Source of the DNA: Microbulbifer elongatus
GTDB taxonomy: Bacteria; Pseudomonadota; Gammaproteobacteria; Pseudomonadales; Cellvibrionaceae
Length of the DNA: 64,000 bases
Direction of reading: 5' to 3'
Assembly (NCBI RefSeq): GCF_020524885.1
Contig: NZ_JAIVKJ010000001.1
Span: 930,001-994,000 of the forward strand
In this document: positions 54,000 through 64,000 of the stretch, one piece after another
Numbering within the stretch: position 1 is the first letter of the stretch
Layout of the letters: the number at the start of each line of letters is the position of its first letter
Notes under the pieces: generated by a model
Told to the model about the DNA's origin: nothing
Databases searched by the model: none
The model's input: the letters and a program-made list of their open reading frames with translations, nothing else
Position numbers and translations under genes: made by a program

Positions 54000-55358
54000 A
54001 TGTTAGATTTCATACAAACTGCAGTTTGGGCCTTGATCGCCCTTGGTGTACTGGTGAGCTTTCACGAGTTTGGTCACTTTATTGTGGCGCGCTGGTGTGG
54101 GGTCAAGGTACTGCGTTTTTCCGTGGGCTTCGGTAGGCGGCTGTTTTCCCGCTATGACCGTCACGGTACGGAATTCACTATTTCAGCCATCCCGCTTGGT
54201 GGTTACGTAAAAATGCTCGACGAGCGCGAGGGGAATGTTGCGCCGGCGGAGCTGGATCAGGCCTTCAACCGCAAAAGCGTCTGGCAGCGCATGGCGATCG
54301 CCGCAGCGGGTCCTGTTGCCAACTTCTTGCTGGCCATTGTGTTGTTCTGGGGTGTATTCCTTGGCGGAACCTCCGGTGCTGTACCTATCGTCGACAAGGT
54401 TGAACCGGGCAGTCTGGCAGCATACGCCGGGCTTGAATCCGGTCAGGAAATCATCGCGGTAGACGATCATGCCACGCCTACCTGGCAGGCGCTGAACTGG
54501 CAGCTCGCCAATCGACTGGGCGATACGGGGCATATCAAGTTCTCTGTGCGCTACCCGGACTCGTCCCTTGAATACCACATGTACGCGGATGTAGAGCGCT
54601 GGCTCGCGGGACAGGAGGTGCCTGACCCCTTGCAGGAAATCGGCATCTCCCTGTGGACCCCTTCGGTAAGCATGGAGCTGGCCCAGGTAGTTCCGGGCAG
54701 TCCAGCGGAGCGCGGCGGGCTGCAGGCTGGAGATGAGATTGTCGGCAGTGACGGTCGCCAGTTCGAGAGCTGGGACGCCTGGACCAGCTATATCAAGGCG
54801 CGCCCGGAGCAGGTGGTCGAAGTGACGGTTTTGCGCGGTGGTGTCGAGCAGCGCGTGTCGGTCACCCCCGACATGGTAAAACTCGACACCGGAGAGGAAA
54901 TCGGTCGTATTGGTGTATTGCCGGTGGCGACTTCATGGCCGGAGGAACGGGTGCGCCGCTACCACTACGGCGTACTGGGGGCCTTCAACAAGGGCCTTGA
55001 GGAAACCTGGAGTAAAACGGTCTTTACCCTCGACAGTCTGAAAAAACTGTTGTTTGGGCAGCTGTCCACTCGCAACTTGAGCGGTCCAATCACCATTGCT
55101 AAAGTGGCCGGCACTTCGGCGGACGCAGGGTGGCAGTCATTCCTGTCTCTGCTGGCACTGCTCAGTATCAGCCTTGGAGTGTTGAACCTGCTGCCTATCC
55201 CGGTTCTCGACGGTGGACACCTGCTCTATTACGGTATTGAAGCCATCAAGGGCTCGCCGGTGTCGGAACGGGTGCAAATGATTGGATTGCAGGTGGGAAT
55301 GGCTATGGTGCTCGGCATCATGGCGCTGGCGTTGTACAACGACATTTTGCGCCTTTAG
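54000..55358 (+). CDS. rseP: RIP metalloprotease RseP
   Basis: An intramembrane zinc protease of 452 residues that cuts the anti-sigma factor RseA in the sigma-E envelope-stress pathway. The zinc motif FHEFGHF gives His22, Glu23 and His26, and the third ligand lies in NLLPIPVLDGGH near the C-terminus. Two tandem PDZ domains occupy about residues 110-310. It precedes bamA by 94 bp. Confidence 0.96.
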   Translation: MLDFIQTAVWALIALGVLVSFHEFGHFIVARWCGVKVLRFSVGFGRRLFSRYDRHGTEFTISAIPLGGYVKMLDEREGNVAPAELDQAFNRKSVWQRMAIAAAGPVANFLLAIVLFWGVFLGGTSGAVPIVDKVEPGSLAAYAGLESGQEIIAVDDHATPTWQALNWQLANRLGDTGHIKFSVRYPDSSLEYHMYADVERWLAGQEVPDPLQEIGISLWTPSVSMELAQVVPGSPAERGGLQAGDEIVGSDGRQFESWDAWTSYIKARPEQVVEVTVLRGGVEQRVSVTPDMVKLDTGEEIGRIGVLPVATSWPEERVRRYHYGVLGAFNKGLEETWSKTVFTLDSLKKLLFGQLSTRNLSGPITIAKVAGTSADAGWQSFLSLLALLSISLGVLNLLPIPVLDGGHLLYYGIEAIKGSPVSERVQMIGLQVGMAMVLGIMALALYNDILRL

Positions 55359-55452
55359 AGGTTGGCTTCCGATCGGAGCAGGTCGGAGCCAGAGAAGTAT
55401 GTACGGGCGAAAGGCCCGGCTGGAATTGCGAATAACAACTCGGAATTAGTAG

Positions 55453-58050
55453 ATGAAGAATTTCCTGAAAGCGGCTTCGCTCGGCCTGGCTTTGCCTGTT
55501 GCTGCGTACGCGCAGTCGTTTGTGGTCAACGATATTCGCGTTGAAGGTTTGCAGCGTGTTTCTGCTGGCAGTGTATTTGCCGCTCTGCCGGTACGGGTTG
55601 GCGACCAGATTGAGAGTCTGGAGATCCAGAGTGCCACCCGCGCGCTGTTCCGCACTGGTTACTTTCAGGATATCCAGATAGGCCGCGAGAACGGTGTTCT
55701 GGTGATCACCGTGCGCGAGCGCCCGGCCATCTCCAAGATCGAGATCACTGGTAACAAGGCGATCAAGACCGAAGATCTGCTGAAAGGCATGAACGATAAC
55801 GGCCTTGCTGAAGGGCAGATCTTCAAGCGCGCCACCCTTGAGGGGCTGGCCCAGGAGCTGCAGCGCCAATATGTTGCCCAGGGTCGCTACGGTGCCAGTG
55901 TGAAAACCGAGGTCAAGGAGCTGCCCCGCAACCAGGTAGAACTGAAGGTGGTAGTGGATGAGGGCTCCGTCGCCGCCATCAAGCACATCAATATTGTCGG
56001 CAACAGCGCTTTTTCCGATGAAGAACTGGGCGAAATCTTCGAACTGCAAACCACCGGTTGGCTGTCGTGGCTGAACAGCGATGACAAGTATTCCCGCGAG
56101 AAGCTCACCGGCGACCTGGAGCGTCTGGAGTCCTACTATCTGGACCGCGGTTATCTCGAGTTCAAAATTGACTCTACCCAGGTGTCTCTGAGCCCGGACA
56201 AGCAGAGCGTATTTATCACCGTCAATATTACCGAGGGCGATATTTACAAGGTTTCCGACGTGGAACTCGCGGGCGACCCTGTGGTATCCGAAGAGGAAAT
56301 CCGCCGCCTGTTGCTGGTACGTAAGGGACAGACGTTCTCGCAGGTATTGATGACCACTACGTCTGATTACATTACCAAGCGCCTCGGTAACGAAGGCTAT
56401 ACCTTTGCCGAAGTCAACGGCATGCCAGAGGCCAACGAAGAAGATAAGACCGTAAAAGTCACTTTCTTTATTGACCCGGGCAAGCGCGCTTATGTGCGCC
56501 GGATTAACTTCCGTGGCAATACTCGTACTTCTGACGATGTGCTGCGCCGCGAAATGCGTCAGATGGAATCTGCTTCTGCATCTTCTGCGCGTATTGAGCA
56601 GTCCAAGGTACGCCTGGAGCGCCTGGGTTACTTCAAAGAAGTACAGGTGGAAACCACAGAAGTGCCCGGCACTTCCGACCAGATCGATGTGGAGTACACC
56701 GTAGAAGAGCAGCCTTCCGGAACTATCGGTGGTACCGTGGGTTACGCTCAGGGCAGCGGCCTGGTGCTGGGTGCCAACGTCCAGGAAAACAACTGGCTGG
56801 GTACCGGTAAGTCCGTTGGTTTTGCGGTGAATACTTCCAGGTACCAGTCGGTGGTGAATTTTTCTTACACCGACCCATACTTCACTCCGGATGGTGTAAG
56901 TCGTGGCTTTAATGTGTTCTATCAGGAACGCGATTACTCCGAGATCAACCTCTCCAGCTACAACACCACCACCTATGGTGCGGGCCTCAGTTTCGGCTAC
57001 CCGATTTCCGAAATTTCGCGGGTAGGTTTGAATATCGGTTTCAATCACCTGGAATTGAGTACGCAGCTCAATTCGGTTAAAGAGATCAGTGAGTCGCCGA
57101 CACCTATCGAGGGAGTCGATTCGGTATATCTCAACTCCGCTGCAAACAACCAGGCAATTGCCGATGCAATTGAAGCGGGTCAGGCGCTCGATTTGAGCAT
57201 GCCGGTAATGCCCGATCAGCTGAACACGGACTTGAACGGTTTTGTAGACCTGTACGGTGATGAGTTCGATACCTGGTCTTTGACCACCTCCTATGCCCGT
57301 TCCACGCTGAACCGAGGCATTCTTGCAACCCGTGGTGCATCTCAGCGAGCCTCGGTGGAGATTGCGCTTCCTGGCGGCGACCTCGAGTATTACAAGTTTA
57401 TTTACACGGCTCAGTATTTCCGCCCGCTGACCAAGGACCTGACACTGCGTTTGCGCACGCGTGTCGGTTACGCTGAGGGCTATGGTGATACCGATCAGCT
57501 GCCATTTTTCGAAAACTTCTACGGCGGTGGCTTTGGTTCCGTACGTGGATTCGAACGTAATACTTTAGGTCCACGCTCTACACCAGCGACTCCTTATTTG
57601 TTGACGCCGGCGTCCGTGAGCACAACGTCTTCAGTGGCGCCCTGTGCGGTGGATGAAGAAGGGCTTGTCACCAAACGGTGTTACATAGAAAGTGAAATCG
57701 ATGGTGAGCTGGCGGTGCAGCCAAACAGCCGCGAGCCGCAACCTTTCGGTGGCAATATTCTGGTAGAGGGTAGTGCCGAGGTGATCTTCCCGATCCCCTT
57801 CGTAAAAGACCAGCGCTCCATGCAGTCGGCATTTTTCATCGACGCGGGTAATGTTTTCAGCACCAACTGTGGTGTATCTCAGCTGAACTGTTACGATATC
57901 GACGCCAAATACCTCAATGTCTCGGCAGGGATAGGTTTGACGTGGATCACCGGTTTTGGCCCGCTCACTTTCAGTCTCTCTAAAGCACTGGAAGAGAACG
58001 ACGACGATGAGGTTGAAGTGTTCCAGTTCTCACTGGGCAACAGCTTCTAA
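55453..58050 (+). CDS. bamA: Outer-membrane assembly factor BamA
   Basis: Central subunit of the BAM machine that inserts beta-barrel proteins. The 865-residue protein has a signal peptide ending at AYA (about 18-20), five POTRA domains (about 21-425) and a 16-strand barrel. The barrel has the loop-6 motif VRGFE, which starts [14 protein letters not shown], and the end FSLGNSF, with a terminal Phe as a barrel signal. Extracellular loops are long, for example the loop after VRGF with two Cys. Confidence 0.97.
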   Translation: MKNFLKAASLGLALPVAAYAQSFVVNDIRVEGLQRVSAGSVFAALPVRVGDQIESLEIQSATRALFRTGYFQDIQIGRENGVLVITVRERPAISKIEITGNKAIKTEDLLKGMNDNGLAEGQIFKRATLEGLAQELQRQYVAQGRYGASVKTEVKELPRNQVELKVVVDEGSVAAIKHINIVGNSAFSDEELGEIFELQTTGWLSWLNSDDKYSREKLTGDLERLESYYLDRGYLEFKIDSTQVSLSPDKQSVFITVNITEGDIYKVSDVELAGDPVVSEEEIRRLLLVRKGQTFSQVLMTTTSDYITKRLGNEGYTFAEVNGMPEANEEDKTVKVTFFIDPGKRAYVRRINFRGNTRTSDDVLRREMRQMESASASSARIEQSKVRLERLGYFKEVQVETTEVPGTSDQIDVEYTVEEQPSGTIGGTVGYAQGSGLVLGANVQENNWLGTGKSVGFAVNTSRYQSVVNFSYTDPYFTPDGVSRGFNVFYQERDYSEINLSSYNTTTYGAGLSFGYPISEISRVGLNIGFNHLELSTQLNSVKEISESPTPIEGVDSVYLNSAANNQAIADAIEAGQALDLSMPVMPDQLNTDLNGFVDLYGDEFDTWSLTTSYARSTLNRGILATRGASQRASVEIALPGGDLEYYKFIYTAQYFRPLTKDLTLRLRTRVGYAEGYGDTDQLPFFENFYGGGFGSVRGFERNTLGPRSTPATPYLLTPASVSTTSSVAPCAVDEEGLVTKRCYIESEIDGELAVQPNSREPQPFGGNILVEGSAEVIFPIPFVKDQRSMQSAFFIDAGNVFSTNCGVSQLNCYDIDAKYLNVSAGIGLTWITGFGPLTFSLSKALEENDDDEVEVFQFSLGNSF

Positions 58051-58110
58051 TTGATAATAAACCTGCGCTCCCGAGGGCGCCGATTACGGACAGAGATACG
58101 GAGAATAAAC

Positions 58111-58626
58111 GTGTTCAAATTTGTTAAAGCAAGTGCAATTTTACTGGCGAGCCTGCTGTTTACCGGTGCGGCTGTAGCACAGACCAAGGTCGCGGTGGTC
58201 AATATCCAGGCTGCGATCATGAGCACTGAAAAAGCTACCTCCAAGATCAATGCCCTGAAAACCAGCTCTGAGTACTCCCAGCTGCAAAACAGTGCGGAAA
58301 GCATTCGCGCAGAAGTGCAGAAATTGGCTGAGGACGCGCAGAAAAATGGCGTGACCTGGTCTGATGAGCAGAAGGCTGAGCAGCAGCGCAAAATGAATTT
58401 CAAGCGTTCCGACTTTGAGACTGCGGTTAAGAAGCTGCGTGCGATGGAAGGCCAGGCGGTTCAGGATCTGCAGAAGGAGCTTCTGCCAAAGGCCAAGACC
58501 GCGCTGGAAGAGGTGATCAAGGAGCGCAAGCTGGACCTGGTTCTGGATGCCACTTCTGCAGTATACGCAGGGGCCAATGCAAATCTCACCGAAGAGCTGG
58601 TGAAGCGACTAAACGCTGCAAAATAA
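58111..58626 (+). CDS. skp: Periplasmic chaperone Skp/OmpH
   Basis: Holds unfolded outer-membrane proteins on their way to BamA. The 171-residue protein has a signal peptide cleaved after AVA (about residue 23), then TKVAVVNIQAAIMSTEKATS, and a long charged coiled-coil body, ending in a strand with LDLVLDATSAVYA. GTG is used as start, with GGAG upstream. A 20-codon in-frame extension was rejected because it lacks a signal peptide. Confidence 0.93.
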   Translation: MFKFVKASAILLASLLFTGAAVAQTKVAVVNIQAAIMSTEKATSKINALKTSSEYSQLQNSAESIRAEVQKLAEDAQKNGVTWSDEQKAEQQRKMNFKRSDFETAVKKLRAMEGQAVQDLQKELLPKAKTALEEVIKERKLDLVLDATSAVYAGANANLTEELVKRLNAAK

Positions 58627-58656
58627 TCGTCAACGAACTGTTATCGGAACCTCAGT

Positions 58657-59739
58657 ATGAGCGAGCGGCCAACACTGGCGCTGTTGGCGGAGAAGCTGGG
58701 CGCGGATTTGCGCCTGGCGGCGGGGGCCAGCGACTCGCTGGTGCCCTCGGGGCTCAATACCCTGCAAGACGCCAACGAAAATGAAGTCAGCTTTCTGGCC
58801 AGTGCAGCCTATAAGCGCTTCCTTCCCTCGACGCGCGCCTGTGCAGTGCTTGTGACCGAAGAGCAGGCTGAGGCCTGCCCGGTTACTGCGCTGGTTATTC
58901 CCAACCCCTATCAGGCCTTTGCACTGGCGACGTCCGTTTACGACCGCACGCCTCAATATGCTGCGGGTATTGATCCCTCTGCGACGGTCGACCCCAGCGC
59001 TGATGTGCACGAAACCGCCTATATTGGCCCGGGCACCGTTATTGAGGGCGGCGCCCAGATCGCCGAAAGTGCGGTAATCGGCGCGGGTAGCTTTGTTGGC
59101 GCCGGCAGTGTTGTTGGCGCGCGCAGCCGCTTTTTCCCCAATGTGGTGGTGTATCACGGATGCTTCATCGGTGCTGACTGTATCATTCACAGCAACACCG
59201 TTATCGGTGCGGATGGTTTTGGTTTTGCGCCCAGTGGCGGCAAGTGGACCAAAATCCATCAGCTGGGAGGAGTGGAAATAGCGGATGAAGTCGAAGTAGG
59301 CGCAAATACCTGCATCGATCGTGGCGCACTTGGCAATACTGTGATCGGGCACGGGGTCAAGATCGACAATATGGTCCAGATCGCTCACAATGTGCAGATT
59401 GGTGACTACTCAGCCATGGCTGCCTGCTCTGCGGTGGCGGGCAGCGCCATAATTGGAAAACACTGCACCATCGCCGGTGGTGTGGGCATCGTCGGTCACG
59501 TGACCGTGGCTGACCGCAGTCACGTTACTGCAAGGACGCTGGTCACCAAGTCCATTGAGGAAGCCGGCTCCTATTCCAGTGGTACTCCTTTCTCAGACAG
59601 TCGCTCCTGGCGCCGCAATGCGGTTCGCTATGGACAGCTGGACCAGATGGCGCGACGCCTGAACAGCCTGGAAAAGGCATTTCAGCAGGTTGCACCAGAT
59701 GTCCCTACTGGGAGAGAGGCGCCAGACAAGTCACCGTAA
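58657..59739 (+). CDS. lpxD: UDP-3-O-acylglucosamine N-acyltransferase
   Basis: Third step of lipid A synthesis. The 360-residue protein has an N-terminal uridine-binding domain (NTLQDANENEVSFLASAAYK) and a left-handed beta-helix of hexapeptide repeats with VYHGCFIGADCIIHSNTVIG and the catalytic His in QIAHNVQIGD. Next to fabZ, lpxA and lpxB as usual. Confidence 0.97.
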   Translation: MSERPTLALLAEKLGADLRLAAGASDSLVPSGLNTLQDANENEVSFLASAAYKRFLPSTRACAVLVTEEQAEACPVTALVIPNPYQAFALATSVYDRTPQYAAGIDPSATVDPSADVHETAYIGPGTVIEGGAQIAESAVIGAGSFVGAGSVVGARSRFFPNVVVYHGCFIGADCIIHSNTVIGADGFGFAPSGGKWTKIHQLGGVEIADEVEVGANTCIDRGALGNTVIGHGVKIDNMVQIAHNVQIGDYSAMAACSAVAGSAIIGKHCTIAGGVGIVGHVTVADRSHVTARTLVTKSIEEAGSYSSGTPFSDSRSWRRNAVRYGQLDQMARRLNSLEKAFQQVAPDVPTGREAPDKSP

Positions 59740-59800
59740 GGTGGTAGGGATCGAGGCCGGGTAACTGCCGGTCTCTCAAACACAGATTTTTATTCGTAAA

Positions 59801-59823
59801 TTCGGGGCGTTAGGCGCCCCGAA
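59801..59823 (+). other. Hairpin in the fabZ leader
   Basis: TTCGGGGCG (59801-59809) pairs with CGCCCCGAA (59815-59823), loop of 5. It ends 23 bases before the fabZ start and has no T tract, so it may modulate fabZ translation or mRNA processing. Confidence 0.4.
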
Positions 59824-59846
59824 GTGGTTTCTGGGGACATATCGTC

Positions 59847-60284
59847 ATGATGGACGTACAGGAAATTCGTCAATACCTTCCGCACCGCTATCCTTTTCTT
59901 CTGGTAGACCGGGTTGTTGAGCTGGAAGAGGGCAAATTGATCAAGGGCTACAAGAATATCTCGATCAATGAAGAGGTATTTAATGGTCACTTTCCGGAAG
60001 TACCGATTTTTCCCGGTGTGATGATCGTGGAGGCGCTAGCGCAGGTGTCCGGAATTCTGGGCTTCAAAACCCTTGGTCAGAAGCCGGAAGACGGTTATTT
60101 GTATTTGTTCGCGGGTATCGACAATGTGCGTTTCAAGCGACAGGTAGTTCCGGGCGACCGTTTGCAGCTGGAGTCCGAAGTGGTATCCGAGCGCCGCGGA
60201 ATCTGGAAATTTGCCGGTAAGGCCAGTGTGGACGGAGAACTGGCAGCGTCCGCGGATATTCTCTGCGCAGTCAAGAAAATCTGA
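59847..60284 (+). CDS. fabZ: 3-hydroxyacyl-ACP dehydratase
   Basis: Dehydrates 3-hydroxyacyl-ACP in fatty-acid elongation and competes with LpxA for substrate. The 145-residue hot-dog protein has [13 protein letters not shown] (catalytic His) and [20 protein letters not shown] (catalytic Glu). A second ATG directly follows the first and either could start the protein. Confidence 0.97.
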   Translation: MMDVQEIRQYLPHRYPFLLVDRVVELEEGKLIKGYKNISINEEVFNGHFPEVPIFPGVMIVEALAQVSGILGFKTLGQKPEDGYLYLFAGIDNVRFKRQVVPGDRLQLESEVVSERRGIWKFAGKASVDGELAASADILCAVKKI

Positions 60285-60313
60285 ACCCGAGTTGGTGAGG
60301 AGAAGACCACAGA

Positions 60314-61093
60314 ATGCAGACCAGTATTCACCCGACGGCGATCGTTGACGGCTCGGCGAAAATTGGCGAGGGCGTGAAGATAGGCCCTTACAGTGTGATC
60401 GGGCCGGACGTGGAAATTGGTGATGGCTGTGAAATTGCCTCCCATGCTGTCCTGAGCGGACCGACCAAGTTGGGTAAAAACAACCGTATTTACCAGTTCT
60501 CGACGGTTGGGCAGGACACGCCGGACAAGAAGTATCAGGGCGAAGATACGACTCTGGTGATTGGCGATAACAACGTCATTCGTGAAGGCGTCACCATTCA
60601 CCGTGGCACCGTTCAGGATCGCGGAGAAACCACCATCGGCAATGATAACCTGCTGATGGCCTATGCCCATATCGGTCACGATAGTGTTATTGGCAATAAC
60701 ACCATTCTCGTCAACAACGTTGCCTTGGCGGGCCATGTGTTTGTGCGCGACTGGGCTATCTTGAGCGGCTACACGCTGGTTCACCAGTACTGCACCATCG
60801 GCGAGCATGCGTTCACCGGGATGGGGGCAGGTATCGGCAAGGACGTGCCCGCTTATGTGATGGTGGCTGGAAATCCGGCGGAAGCGAAAACCATCAATGC
60901 CGAGGGATTGCGTCGTCGGGGATTCAGCCGGGAAGATATCTCTCTGATCAACAAGGCCTACAAGATTGTCTATCGGCGCGGTTTGACCACCGATGAGGCG
61001 CTCGAGTCTCTCGCACAGCTCCGTCAGGAATCCGCGGTTATTCAGCCTTGGATTGACTCTCTGCAAAATTCTACCCGCGGCATTGTTCGCTGA
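60314..61093 (+). CDS. lpxA: UDP-N-acetylglucosamine acyltransferase
   Basis: First step of lipid A synthesis. The 259-residue beta-helix protein has [20 protein letters not shown], the catalytic-region [20 protein letters not shown] followed by AYAHIGHD, and a C-terminal helical domain with [15 protein letters not shown]. It is 2 bp from lpxB. Confidence 0.97.
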   Translation: MQTSIHPTAIVDGSAKIGEGVKIGPYSVIGPDVEIGDGCEIASHAVLSGPTKLGKNNRIYQFSTVGQDTPDKKYQGEDTTLVIGDNNVIREGVTIHRGTVQDRGETTIGNDNLLMAYAHIGHDSVIGNNTILVNNVALAGHVFVRDWAILSGYTLVHQYCTIGEHAFTGMGAGIGKDVPAYVMVAGNPAEAKTINAEGLRRRGFSREDISLINKAYKIVYRRGLTTDEALESLAQLRQESAVIQPWIDSLQNSTRGIVR

Positions 61094-61095
61094 GG

Positions 61096-62259
61096 ATGTC
61101 CGTGGCTGAACGAGATGTACTGCGTATCGGCATGCTGGCCGGTGAGGCGTCGGGAGACATCCTTGGGGCCGGTCTGATTGCGGCGCTGCAAAAGCGCTTT
61201 GATCGGGTTGAGGTCACGGGCATTGCGGGGCCTCGTATGCAGGCTCTTGGCGCCGATTCCATGTTCCCGATGGAGCGTTTGTCTGTCATGGGGCTGGTGG
61301 AGCCCCTCAAGCGTCTGCCAGAACTGCTAAAGATTCGTCGTTCCCTGCGGCAGCACTTTATCGCCAACCCCCCGGACCTGTTTATCGGTATCGATTCACC
61401 GGATTTTAATCTCGGGCTTGAAGAATCGTTGCGATCTGCGGGTATACCCACCATGCATTATGTGAGTCCATCCGTCTGGGCCTGGCGCCAGGGGCGAATC
61501 AAGAAGATCGCCCGGGCAGTGGATCACATGCTTACACTGCTGCCGTTTGAGGCCGAATTCTATCGCGAGCACAAGGTGCCGGTGACGTTTGTCGGGCACC
61601 CGCTCGCAGATGACATACCGCTTGATGTTGATGTGTCGGCGGCAAAAACGGCGCTCGGGTTTGCGGCGGAAGATGAGGTGGTTGCATTACTGCCTGGCAG
61701 TCGTGGCGGAGAAGTGCGCTTGCTGGGGCCCCTGTTTCTGCAGGCGGCCCTCTGGTGTTCCCAGCGCCGGCGCAGCCTGCGATTTGTTCTGCCGGCAGCT
61801 AGTTCCGAGCGAAAAGTGCAGCTGGAGCAGCAGATTGCGGATATGCCGGGTATAGAGGCGTTACCGCTGACCATTCTCGATGGGCAGTCTCAGCAGGCGC
61901 TGGCGGCGGCGGACGCAGTGCTGATTGCCTCCGGCACTGCCACGCTGGAAACCATGTTAATGAACAAGCCCATGGTGGTGGCCTACAAGATGGCGAGTCT
62001 TTCCTACGCCATTTTCTCTCGTATGCTGCACACGCCTTGGGTTTCCCTTCCCAATCTGCTGGCACAGCGCGAGCTGGTGCCGGAGATCCTTCAGGATGAT
62101 GCAACGCCGGAAGCGTTGGGTGCGGCGGTGCTGAATTATTTCGAGGATCCGCTGCTGGGTGATCGCCTGCGCAGGGAGTTCAGCGAACTACACCAGCAAT
62201 TGCGTCGCGACGCCTCCGAAAAAGCCGCGGATGCTGTCTGCAGTCTGATCAATCGATAA
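61096..62259 (+). CDS. lpxB: Lipid-A-disaccharide synthase
   Basis: Joins UDP-2,3-diacylglucosamine and lipid X into the lipid A disaccharide at the inner membrane. The 387-residue glycosyltransferase has [49 protein letters not shown] and a C-terminal [20 protein letters not shown]. Full length. Confidence 0.97.
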   Translation: MSVAERDVLRIGMLAGEASGDILGAGLIAALQKRFDRVEVTGIAGPRMQALGADSMFPMERLSVMGLVEPLKRLPELLKIRRSLRQHFIANPPDLFIGIDSPDFNLGLEESLRSAGIPTMHYVSPSVWAWRQGRIKKIARAVDHMLTLLPFEAEFYREHKVPVTFVGHPLADDIPLDVDVSAAKTALGFAAEDEVVALLPGSRGGEVRLLGPLFLQAALWCSQRRRSLRFVLPAASSERKVQLEQQIADMPGIEALPLTILDGQSQQALAAADAVLIASGTATLETMLMNKPMVVAYKMASLSYAIFSRMLHTPWVSLPNLLAQRELVPEILQDDATPEALGAAVLNYFEDPLLGDRLRREFSELHQQLRRDASEKAADAVCSLINR

Positions 62260-62279
62260 CTCTGATTCGAAAAACTCCA

Positions 62280-62894
62280 ATGAAATCCAAATCCCCCCTC
62301 CCACCCTATGTGTGCAGCTATTCCGGCGATCTTCTGGCGGGGGTCGATGAAGTGGGGCGCGGGCCCCTCGCTGGGGATGTGGTAGCGGCCGCGGTGATTC
62401 TCGATCCGCAGAACCCCATTCCCGGGCTGGCTGACTCGAAAAAACTGTCTGAGAAAAAGCGCGAACAGCTGTTTGATGAAATTCGGGAAAAGGCCCTGAG
62501 TTTTGCGATCGCTCGCGCTACCGTCGATGAAATCGACCAGCTCAATATCCTGCACGCGAGTCTGCTGGCGATGAAGCGCGCTGTAGAGCAGTTGTCGGTA
62601 CAGCCGGAGTTTGTGCTGGTGGATGGCAATCGCAAACCGCGCTGGCACTACGAGTGTGATACGGTAGTGAAGGGCGATGACCGGGTTGCGGCGATTGCTG
62701 CGGCTTCGATATTGGCCAAGGTCACGCGAGACCGTGAGATGGTCGAGCTGGATAAGGTCTACCCGGGCTACGGCCTGGCTGGACACAAGGGGTATCCAAC
62801 CAAGGTTCATATGGAAGCGCTCGAGAGGCTGGGTGCGACGCCGGCCCACCGCAAAAGTTTTGCGCCGGTGAGGCGGCAGCTGGAACTGATATAG
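62280..62894 (+). CDS. rnhB: Ribonuclease HII
   Basis: Removes RNA from RNA-DNA hybrids. The 204-residue enzyme has [17 protein letters not shown] with the first Asp-Glu pair, [19 protein letters not shown] with another Asp, and [15 protein letters not shown]. It starts 20 bp after lpxB. In many relatives dnaE follows; here a convergent gene follows instead. Confidence 0.96.
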   Translation: MKSKSPLPPYVCSYSGDLLAGVDEVGRGPLAGDVVAAAVILDPQNPIPGLADSKKLSEKKREQLFDEIREKALSFAIARATVDEIDQLNILHASLLAMKRAVEQLSVQPEFVLVDGNRKPRWHYECDTVVKGDDRVAAIAAASILAKVTRDREMVELDKVYPGYGLAGHKGYPTKVHMEALERLGATPAHRKSFAPVRRQLELI

Positions 62895-62921
62895 CGCGGG
62901 AGCTGAGGTGTTGGAGCTGGC

Positions 62922-64000
62922 TTAGCTCGCCTTTTTCACTCGCGCGCTGGTGATCATCTTGTCGGACACTTCCACAATTTCAATCAGGTAGTCCTGGATA
63001 TACAGGCTGATATTGCCCTCCGGAATACTTTCCAGGTGCTCCATGATCAGGCCGTTAAAGGTCTTGGGGCCATCAGTGGGTAGATGCCAGTGCAGGGTGC
63101 GGTTGATTTCCCGGATCGATGTACCGCCATCCACCAGATACCAGCCATCTTGCTGCTCGACAATTTCCTCGTCGTCGCTGGGTACCGGGCTCGCGGTAAA
63201 GTCTCCGACGATTTCTTCCAGTAGGTCTTCCAGGGTCACGATCCCCATTACCTCGCCGTATTCATCCACTACCAGCCCCATACGCCGTTTTTTCTGCTGA
63301 AAATTCATCAGCAGGGTGGGCAGGGGGGTGGCCTCCGGGACGAAATAGGGCTCGTTGAGGTGGGATTTCAGGGTCTCGGCGGTGAGGTCTTTGGGGCCGT
63401 CGCGCAGAATCTGCGCCGCGCGGCGCAGGTGCAGTATGCCGACCACCTGATTGATGTCGCCACGATATACCGGCAGGCGGGTATAGCTGCTCTCCGCCAG
63501 TTGCTGCAGTATTTCCTCCGCGGAGTTGTCCAGATCGACACCGATCACCTCGTTGCGGGGGATCATGATGTCTTCCACCGTCGCCTGGTCCAGGTCCAGC
63601 ACGTTCAGCAGCATGCCTTTGTGCTTGGTCGGTAGCAGGGCGCCGGATTCAAAAACCACAGTACGCAACTCTTCCGGGGCCAGATGTTCCGCCTCTGACT
63701 CCTTGCCTGCCTCGACGCCAACCAGGCGCGCCAGTGCGTTGGACACGCTTCCGACCAGCCAGACAAAGGGGGACAGCAGCCACAGCAGGGGGCGCAGTAT
63801 CACGCTGGCGGGGAAGGCAATTTTTTCCGGGTGCAGTGCGGCAATGGTCTTTGGGGTGACCTCGGCAAAGATCAGCACGATGACGGTCAGCGCTGCAGTG
63901 GCATACCAGACGCCGGCCTCGCCGTAGAGGCGGGTAAACACGGCACCGGCAATCACCGAGGCGAGAATATTCACCATGTTGTTGCCGATCAGGATCACGC
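62922..64000 (-). CDS. CorC/HlyC-family CBS membrane protein, partial
   Basis: The C-terminal 359 or so residues of a CNNM/CorC-like protein (YfjD type), implicated in Mg2+/Co2+ export. Visible parts are the end of the DUF21 membrane domain (GNNMVNILASVIAGAVFTRL and ALTVIVLIFAEVTPKTIA), two CBS domains (IMIPRNEVIGVDLDN and MGLVVDEYGEVMGIVTLEDL) and the C-terminal CorC/HlyC domain (EQQDGWYLVDGGTSIREINR). The start lies beyond the right edge: residues just inside the edge are already mid-domain, so a GTG at 63998 is not the true start. It is convergent with rnhB. Confidence 0.92.
   Translation of the reverse strand, partial: VILIGNNMVNILASVIAGAVFTRLYGEAGVWYATAALTVIVLIFAEVTPKTIAALHPEKIAFPASVILRPLLWLLSPFVWLVGSVSNALARLVGVEAGKESEAEHLAPEELRTVVFESGALLPTKHKGMLLNVLDLDQATVEDIMIPRNEVIGVDLDNSAEEILQQLAESSYTRLPVYRGDINQVVGILHLRRAAQILRDGPKDLTAETLKSHLNEPYFVPEATPLPTLLMNFQQKKRRMGLVVDEYGEVMGIVTLEDLLEEIVGDFTASPVPSDDEEIVEQQDGWYLVDGGTSIREINRTLHWHLPTDGPKTFNGLIMEHLESIPEGNISLYIQDYLIEIVEVSDKMITSARVKKAS

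Noticed and set aside
63996..63998. GTG at the right edge as the start of the CorC/HlyC-like gene
   Set aside because: The following residues are already in the middle of the DUF21 membrane domain, so the real start lies outside the window.

Overview
The window looks like chromosomal DNA of a marine gammaproteobacterium. Gene order (guaB-guaA; map/glnD/dap genes diverging from rpsB-tsf-pyrH-frr-uppS-cdsA-dxr-rseP-bamA-skp-lpxD-fabZ-lpxA-lpxB-rnhB; trpH-yciO-scpAB-rluB) fits the Pseudomonas/Cellvibrionales side of the class, and a Microbulbifer-like genome is my best guess. That assignment is inference from gene order and protein character, not from a search.

Region by region: (1) 1-3195, guaB-guaA, the GMP branch of purine synthesis, with a hairpin between them. 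(2) 3196-11271, an accessory segment, more AT-rich than its flanks. It starts with 2 kb without an intact gene that holds a decayed second copy of the 3' end of guaA (about 4051-4295). Then comes a one-module non-ribosomal peptide synthetase (C-A-T-TE, predicted to activate cysteine) translationally coupled to an acyltransferase-3 membrane protein, followed by 0.7 kb of gene-poor DNA. (3) 11272-13918, a class III nucleotide cyclase with a TPR-like lipoprotein. (4) 14202-18686, a Fur-box-preceded iron operon: a periplasmic protein resembling the FTR1 periplasmic region, then Fe3+ ABC transporter binding protein, permease and ATPase. (5) 19374-25856, mostly minus-strand genes: OmpA-family porin, SpoU methyltransferase, DUF2520 protein, an unusual PdxJ, cyclophilin, SH3/coiled-coil protein, YciI and a VC0807-like membrane protein. 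(6) 26153-31183, PHP phosphoesterase, YciO, ScpA, ScpB, RluB. (7) 31266-38417, an SRPBCC protein, a CpxAR-type two-component system facing a Spy/CpxP-like gene whose upstream region carries five 10-bp-phased CpxR-like half-sites, a flavodoxin, an unknown small protein and an S9 peptidase. (8) 38642-47146, dapE, dapD, arsC-like, nth, dapC, glnD, map, all minus. (9) 47608-62894, translation, nucleotide, isoprenoid, outer-membrane assembly and lipid A genes, all plus. (10) 62922 to the right edge, a CBS/CorC-HlyC membrane protein, truncated by the window.

The core genes form coherent pathways: lysine/peptidoglycan precursor synthesis (dapC, dapD, dapE), envelope building (uppS, cdsA, rseP, bamA, skp, lpxD, fabZ, lpxA, lpxB) and envelope stress sensing (Cpx-like system with its Spy-like target). 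The most interesting parts are the guaA-linked accessory segment with its lone cysteine-type NRPS module, the phased CpxR-like array, the large inverted-repeat element near 39.9-40.0 kb, and the charged tails on ScpA, ScpB and RluB. No tRNA, rRNA, CRISPR array or intact insertion sequence was recognised.
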